The notes beneath the pieces are model-generated. The model was not told the origin of the DNA. It saw nothing but the letters and a program-made list of their open reading frames with translations, and searched no databases. From NCBI GenBank assembly GCA_002730485.1, contig PCAH01000183.1:1-18323 (forward strand): DNA of 18,323 nt, given 5' to 3'. The translations under genes were made by a program, and so were the position numbers. Positions 14,757 through 18,323 of this stretch are shown one piece after another. The stretch is from Dehalococcoidia bacterium (GTDB taxonomy: Bacteria; Chloroflexota; Dehalococcoidia; UBA3495). How positions within the stretch are numbered: position 1 is the stretch's first letter; every line of letters starts with the position of its first letter.

Positions 14757-16112
14757 CTAATCCAGGGCACGGATGCTGGCAAACCGTACCAGGAAAAACA
14801 GGCAGACAGCCAGGGAAATCCCTCCTCCAATGGCCATGGCGACGTCAATTCCCACCAGCAATCCCACACCGCCGGTGAGGGCCGCAAACAGCGGAATCAG
14901 CCCGCTCTCGTAATGCCATACGCTGGTCACGCGCCCCCGCAGGTTATCCGGCACCAAGGTCTGAATCAGCGTCTGGTTGGCCACTATGAAATGGGTCTGG
15001 AAGAACCCCATGATCAGCATGATCGGGATCGAGAGCCAGATCCACTGGGACAGACCCAACACCAGGATGACCGATGACCCGGCTATTAGAGCTATCAACG
15101 TCACCAGTCCCTTTTTGGTGAAGAACCCCAATGATGAGATGACAATAGTCGCCGTCAGTCCTCCCGCTCCCATCACAACCACCATGGCTGTACTGACTCC
15201 GGCGCCGCTGCCCAATGCTTCCTCGGTGTAGGCCGGTAGGAACAACAAAAGGGGCATGAAGATGCCGGTGCGGACAAAGTTCATCAGCATCAAACGCAGC
15301 AGATTGGCGTTGCTGACAATGAATCCCATACCCTCTTTGAAATCTGCAACAACAGAGGCCCGTCGCCTCTTAGATTCCTCGCGGAACGGGGTCTTCATCG
15401 GCACCAACAACAGGATCATTCCGGCGTAGAGTCCCGACTCGACAAAGAAGTTCCACTGGAAATCCACGGTCTCGATCAACACGCCGCTGATACCTGCTCC
15501 GACCAGCCGCATGGATGTAACCGCCATGGCGTTCAGAGCCAGGGCGTTGCCCAGATCTTCTTTGGGCACGGTATTGGCGACCAAGGCCTGACGGACCGGT
15601 TGCACAAAGGCGAATCCAATCCCTGATATCGCCATATAGCCGTAAACGTGCCAGATGGTGTCGACTCGGTCCGAAGCCACCATAGCTCCGAAAATCAGAG
15701 CCGATGCCACCATGACCAATTGAACTATCATTACCATCTTTCGGCGGTCGTGGCGGTCGGCTAGGACGCCACTCCAGGGTCCCAGAATCAGCACAGGGAG
15801 AGCCCGAACCGCCACGGTCAATATGGAGTGTAGGGCTGAACCACTGATGTCCAACGCCAGCCAGCCAATGGTCACAAACTGGAGCCACTGGGCACAATTG
15901 GCAAAGAGATTCCCGGTCCATAGATAGCGGTAGTTAACGTTCTTTTGGAGCGAGGAGAACGTCCTAACTCGACTTCGAGGCGGTCGAATGGCCGGGTTTG
16001 TAGGCGGGGGTGCAGATGGTTGAGGCGAGTCTGGGCGCAAGCTGTGGGGTGTGTGGCTCCCGGAAATAGATAAGACCGAATCAATCGTAGGCCTACAGCT
16101 CGGTTGAAGCAA
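14757..16112 (-). CDS. MFS transporter, drug-exporter (DHA3/EntS)-like
   Basis: Inner-membrane carrier of 451 residues. From TFSSLQKNVNYRYLWTGN (about residue 51) it follows the MFS_3 pattern: WLQFVTIGWLALDISGSA, GPWSGVLADRHDRRK (loop 2-3 motif), GIGFAFVQPVRQALVANTVP (helix 4-5) and a second half from about residue 245. This group contains enterobactin- and macrolide-type exporters, so export of a small molecule is likely. The first 50 residues are proline-rich and poorly conserved in appearance. The start TTG 16112 has no clear Shine-Dalgarno, and a later start is possible. The gene is divergent from the monooxygenase with a palindrome 17 bases before its start, and it converges on the cupin repeat array. 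Confidence 0.85.
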   Translation of the reverse strand: MLQPSCRPTIDSVLSISGSHTPHSLRPDSPQPSAPPPTNPAIRPPRSRVRTFSSLQKNVNYRYLWTGNLFANCAQWLQFVTIGWLALDISGSALHSILTVAVRALPVLILGPWSGVLADRHDRRKMVMIVQLVMVASALIFGAMVASDRVDTIWHVYGYMAISGIGFAFVQPVRQALVANTVPKEDLGNALALNAMAVTSMRLVGAGISGVLIETVDFQWNFFVESGLYAGMILLLVPMKTPFREESKRRRASVVADFKEGMGFIVSNANLLRLMLMNFVRTGIFMPLLLFLPAYTEEALGSGAGVSTAMVVVMGAGGLTATIVISSLGFFTKKGLVTLIALIAGSSVILVLGLSQWIWLSIPIMLIMGFFQTHFIVANQTLIQTLVPDNLRGRVTSVWHYESGLIPLFAALTGGVGLLVGIDVAMAIGGGISLAVCLFFLVRFASIRALD

Positions 16113-16128
16113 GTTTTGTCATTTCGCC

Positions 16129-16144
16129 AGTGCTAAATAGCACT
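16129..16144. promoter_or_regulatory. Palindrome in the divergent exporter/monooxygenase gap
   Basis: AGTGCTA (16129-16135) and TAGCACT (16138-16144) are perfect inverted arms around AA. The 116-base gap between the two divergent genes holds this 16-bp palindrome close to the exporter start. Its size and symmetry fit the operator of a dimeric regulator (TetR or MarR type, inferred). No regulator gene is adjacent. Confidence 0.45.
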
Positions 16145-16228
16145 ACCACTCCGTTAGGTTTTTCGCTAAACTAGCCGCGCTCGGAGGCCCATCTTTCCAG
16201 ATATGAATAACCCCAACAGTAGGAATTT

Positions 16229-17281
16229 ATGAAATTCGGTCTATTCCAATCGGTACAACTTCCCAATCCCAATGAACAAGTCAGGTACTACAAAGAGGCG
16301 TTGGCCCAGGTGCGCCACGCCGAACAATTGGGCTTCGAATCCGTCTGGATAACCGAGCATCATTTCTCAAGACATGGGATCGTCTCCGCCACGCTGTCGC
16401 TACTGGCCTACCTGGCGGGAGTCACCGAGAAGATACGCCTGGGCACCGGCGTGACCGTCCTTCCCTTCCACAACCCCATCGAACTGGCAGAGCAGGCAGC
16501 CACCGTGGACCTGCTCAGTGATGGACGCTTGGACTTTGGTGTCGGTCGGGGTTTCCAGTGGGGCGAGTTCCATAAGCTGAACATTCCGATGGAGGAGTCG
16601 AGCCGCAGGTTCGAAGAGACCATGGACGTCCTGGCTAAGGCTTGGACATCCGACAAACCCTTCGACCACAACGGGGAGTTCTGGCAGTTTAGCGACATGA
16701 CCGTGCACCCAAAACCGGTACAGCTACCCCATCCGCCTATATTTGTGGCGGCGTCCAGCGAGAACAGCGTAAACAGAGTGGCACGCAACGACTGGAATCT
16801 GCTCATCGGGCAGGGGGAGCCGTTCGACCAGGTGGCCAACCAGATCGAGTTCTATAAAGGGGCGCTGGCCGAAGCAGGGCACGATTACAACGATGACCGG
16901 GTGGTACTCGCCAGACCCATGTACTGCGCGGCGAACCTATCCCAGTCAAAAAACGACACCGAACTACCTTTCATGTGGTTCAAGCAAACGGGCCAAGAGG
17001 TGGGAGCGCCGCCGGACAATGAGGTGGAGTTGCTGCCAGATGAGTACCAGGCCTACCGGAGAAGGTTCGCCAGGGACGTGACCTTTGACTACGACGCCAT
17101 GTTCGACAACGTTGCCCTGTTTGGAACGCCGGACGACATCACAGCCAAGATTCAAAACCTGCAAAAGTCGGGTGTGGAGAAGATTATCTTCTTCATCAAC
17201 TTTGGAGGCATCGAAAACCAGAAGGTGATCGATTCCCTGGACCTATTCGCCAAAGAGGTCATGCCCAATTTCGCAGACTAG
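16229..17281 (+). CDS. LLM-class flavin-dependent oxidoreductase (luciferase-like monooxygenase)
   Basis: Reduced-flavin-dependent oxidoreductase/monooxygenase with a TIM-barrel fold, cytosolic, 350 residues. Seen motifs: MKFGLFQSVQLP at the start, VWITEHHF (39-46), KIRLGTGVTVLPFHNP (68-83), AEQAATVDLLSDGRLDFGVGRG (from 87), then PPIFVAASS and a C-terminal DDITAKIQNLQKSGVEKIIFF. These are typical of the bacterial luciferase family acting on aldehydes or other organic substrates with FMNH2 and oxygen. The specific substrate cannot be read. AGGAATTT precedes the ATG by a short spacing. It is divergent from an exporter-like MFS gene, which suggests detoxification or oxidation coupled to export. 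Flavin monooxygenases of this class are abundant in SAR202-type Chloroflexota. Confidence 0.92.
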   Translation: MKFGLFQSVQLPNPNEQVRYYKEALAQVRHAEQLGFESVWITEHHFSRHGIVSATLSLLAYLAGVTEKIRLGTGVTVLPFHNPIELAEQAATVDLLSDGRLDFGVGRGFQWGEFHKLNIPMEESSRRFEETMDVLAKAWTSDKPFDHNGEFWQFSDMTVHPKPVQLPHPPIFVAASSENSVNRVARNDWNLLIGQGEPFDQVANQIEFYKGALAEAGHDYNDDRVVLARPMYCAANLSQSKNDTELPFMWFKQTGQEVGAPPDNEVELLPDEYQAYRRRFARDVTFDYDAMFDNVALFGTPDDITAKIQNLQKSGVEKIIFFINFGGIENQKVIDSLDLFAKEVMPNFAD

Positions 17282-17331
17282 ATAGGAGGGATCAACGGGT
17301 GTAGGGAAACTTAATCTCTGTACCCCCCGTC

Positions 17332-17351
17332 ATTCCGGCGAAGGCCGGAAT
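17332..17351. repeat. REP-like palindrome
   Basis: ATTCCGGC, loop GAAG, GCCGGAAT: a perfect 8-bp stem embedded in a CGTCATTCC...GGAATCCACG context that is common as dispersed intergenic repeats in many bacteria. It lies after the monooxygenase stop and may also help terminate that transcript. Confidence 0.65.
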
Positions 17352-17386
17352 CCACGCCACCACCAACTCGGCACCTGGCTCATGGT

Positions 17387-17461
17387 GAGCCCGTCGAACC
17401 ATCACAACAGAGGGGGCGGCCCAGCCGGAGCAAGCCTTACGCGCATCCTTCGACGGGGCTC
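17387..17461. repeat. Inverted pair of TTCGAC-type repeat elements
   Basis: GAGCCCGTCGAA (17387-17398) and TTCGACGGGGCTC (17449-17461) are near-perfect inverted arms, one with an extra G. Both belong to the GGTGAGC.GTCGAACC / CCTTCGAC.GGCTC.GGACGAACGG type seen as dispersed intergenic palindromes. They occupy the convergent gap between the monooxygenase and yajQ, about 50 bases apart. This looks like a non-autonomous REP/MITE-like element; no transposase is present. Confidence 0.6.
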
Positions 17462-17489
17462 GGGACGAACGGTTTAGGGGCCAATCCGA

Positions 17490-17975
17490 CTAGTCCCGGA
17501 AGTTCACAAACTGCAGGGGCTGGGTGTTCTTCATATCTTTGATGAAGGTGATGGCCGCCTGGAGGTCGTCCCGCTTCTTGCCGGTGACCCGTAGTTCGTT
17601 CCCCTGAATCGCAAGTTGGACTTTCATCTTGGCGGCTTTGACGTCCTTGACGATCTTGCGCCCCAGGTCGCTGTCGATTCCCTGTTTGATGTCCACGATC
17701 TCACGGAGACTGCTGCCCGCGGCGTCCTGCGCCTCTTTGAAGTCCAGCGCTCCCAGTTCCACCTTGCGCATGGCCAGGTACTTCTTCAGCAGCTCTTCTA
17801 CCTGGGTCATCTTCATGCTGTCATCGGCGGTCAGCGTCAGCTGGTCGTTGGACCGGACGATGGCGCACTTGGTATTGGCTAGGTCAAATCGCTGGTTGAT
17901 CTCGCGCTCGACACCGTTCAAAGCGTTATCGACTTCCGCCAGATCAGTTTTGGACACCACATCAAAAGAAGGCAT
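17490..17975 (-). CDS. yajQ: YajQ-family nucleotide-binding protein
   Basis: 161 residues, the usual length. It starts MPSFDVVSKTDLAEVDNALN and has INQRFDLANTKCAI (about 26-39), LKKYLAMRKVELGALDF (from 63) and KIVKDVKAAKMKVQLAIQGNELRVTGKKRDDLQ, all classic YajQ. Family members bind RNA or nucleotides, and some bind cyclic di-GMP and affect transcription. The role here is not otherwise shown. GAGGAG lies about 8 bases before the ATG on the minus strand. It stands alone, convergent with the monooxygenase across REP-like repeats; upstream is an AT-rich stretch (18000-18060) where its promoter should lie. Confidence 0.95.
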   Translation of the reverse strand: MPSFDVVSKTDLAEVDNALNGVEREINQRFDLANTKCAIVRSNDQLTLTADDSMKMTQVEELLKKYLAMRKVELGALDFKEAQDAAGSSLREIVDIKQGIDSDLGRKIVKDVKAAKMKVQLAIQGNELRVTGKKRDDLQAAITFIKDMKNTQPLQFVNFRD

Positions 17976-18118
17976 GGAAAAGAACTCCTCAGTAAACCCG
18001 AGTCAATTAAATATTGAATCCATAATACAATAAGAAAGACGAAGTTTTGAGATAACAATGCTGAAATAAGGACAACTTGATTTGATCGGTTTGCCGGACC
18101 AAGACGACCAATATCTTA

Positions 18119-18147
18119 TTGAGCGTTCGCCGCCTAGGTGCTACAAT
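18119..18147 (+). promoter_or_regulatory. Promoter for tRNA-Asn
   Basis: TTGAGC (18119-18124), a 17-base spacer and TACAAT (18142-18147), with transcription expected near 18154, about 50 bases before the tRNA. Confidence 0.6.
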
Positions 18148-18161
18148 TCTTAAGGCTAATC

Positions 18162-18197
18162 ACCAAGGTGCTAATCTTGGTATCTGCCCTCTTTTTT
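18162..18197 (+). terminator. Hairpin and T run in the tRNA leader
   Basis: ACCAAG (18162-18167) and CTTGGT (18176-18181) form a perfect 6-bp stem with an 8-base loop; a run of six T follows at 18192-18197 after a 10-base gap. The gap is longer than in a normal intrinsic terminator, and the element lies between the promoter and the tRNA. It may be a weak attenuator or merely a processed leader. AGGTGCTA occurs at 18136 and again at 18166. Confidence 0.3.
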
Positions 18198-18203
18198 GAA
18201 CGT

Positions 18204-18278
18204 TCCCCGATAGCTCAGCGGTAGAGCGGTCGGCTGTTAACCGATAGGTCGTAGGTTCGAATCCTACTCGGGGAGCCA
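18204..18278 (+). tRNA. tRNA-Asn (anticodon GTT)
   Basis: A full cloverleaf is visible: acceptor TCCCCGA with TCGGGGA, D stem GCTC/GAGC, anticodon stem GTCGG/CCGAT (one G-T pair) with loop CTGTTAA and anticodon GTT at 18236-18238, variable AGGTC, T stem GTAGG/CCTAC with TTCGAAT, discriminator G at 18275, and an encoded CCA at 18276-18278. All stems pair, so it should be functional. Nothing further is seen to the window end. Confidence 0.97.
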
Positions 18279-18323
18279 TTTCAAGCCTGGACTATTCCTG
18301 AGCGTTTTCCTTTACCCCTCCAA

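Noticed and set aside
17332..17461. Small structured RNA gene
   Set aside because: The palindromes match common dispersed REP-like motifs, and no promoter is visible for an independent RNA.

Overview
The window is about 18.3 kb of bacterial chromosome with moderately high GC. The gene mix is a MetE-like zinc methyltransferase, a luciferase-like flavin monooxygenase, an SDR, three MFS carriers, an ALDH4-type P5C dehydrogenase and several small catabolic-type enzymes, with frequent TTG starts. This resembles Chloroflexota of the Dehalococcoidia/SAR202 kind. That placement is inferred from gene content only; no rRNA marker is present. I see no phage, plasmid, IS or CRISPR.

Layout. (1) 1-876: end of a cobalamin gene (CbiG-like tail) followed by cobJ/cbiH. 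(2) 1062-4901: a two-component module, with a single-domain response regulator and a large CHASE-GAF-GAF-PAS-HisKA-HATPase sensor kinase. The kinase is split by a -1 frame change at A_AAG_GGC near 2211, and its PAS domain is strikingly FixL-like. (3) 5050-7461: a MetE C-terminal-like methyltransferase tightly coupled to an MFS carrier. (4) 7458-8669, minus strand: an SDR with an altered active site and a small unknown gene. (5) 8820-10457: P5C dehydrogenase. Its real N-terminus lies 27 codons upstream in another frame, behind a strong Shine-Dalgarno. (6) 10497-11711, minus strand: an MFS carrier of the MCT/OFA look, ending inside a perfect 17-bp inverted repeat. (7) 11985-14537: a compact four-gene operon (two-repeat alpha-beta-barrel protein, metallo-beta-lactamase-fold hydrolase, DinB-like protein, cupin). 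(8) 14511-14753: a 72-bp tandem repeat, exactly 24 codons long, that re-copies the cupin C-terminus and stop codon. (9) 14757-17281: a drug-exporter-like MFS gene divergent from a luciferase-like monooxygenase, with a palindrome between them. (10) 17332-17461: REP-like palindromic elements. (11) 17490-18278: yajQ (minus) and tRNA-Asn (plus) with its own promoter.

The region reads as an accessory catabolic and sensing neighbourhood: import or export carriers paired with methyltransferase, oxidoreductase and hydrolase genes, plus a multi-input sensor kinase. The least ordinary signals are the codon-phased minisatellite at the cupin end, the two apparent single-base frame losses, the FixL-like PAS, and the uncharacterised four-gene operon. 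Functional assignments rest on motifs read by eye; no database search was run.
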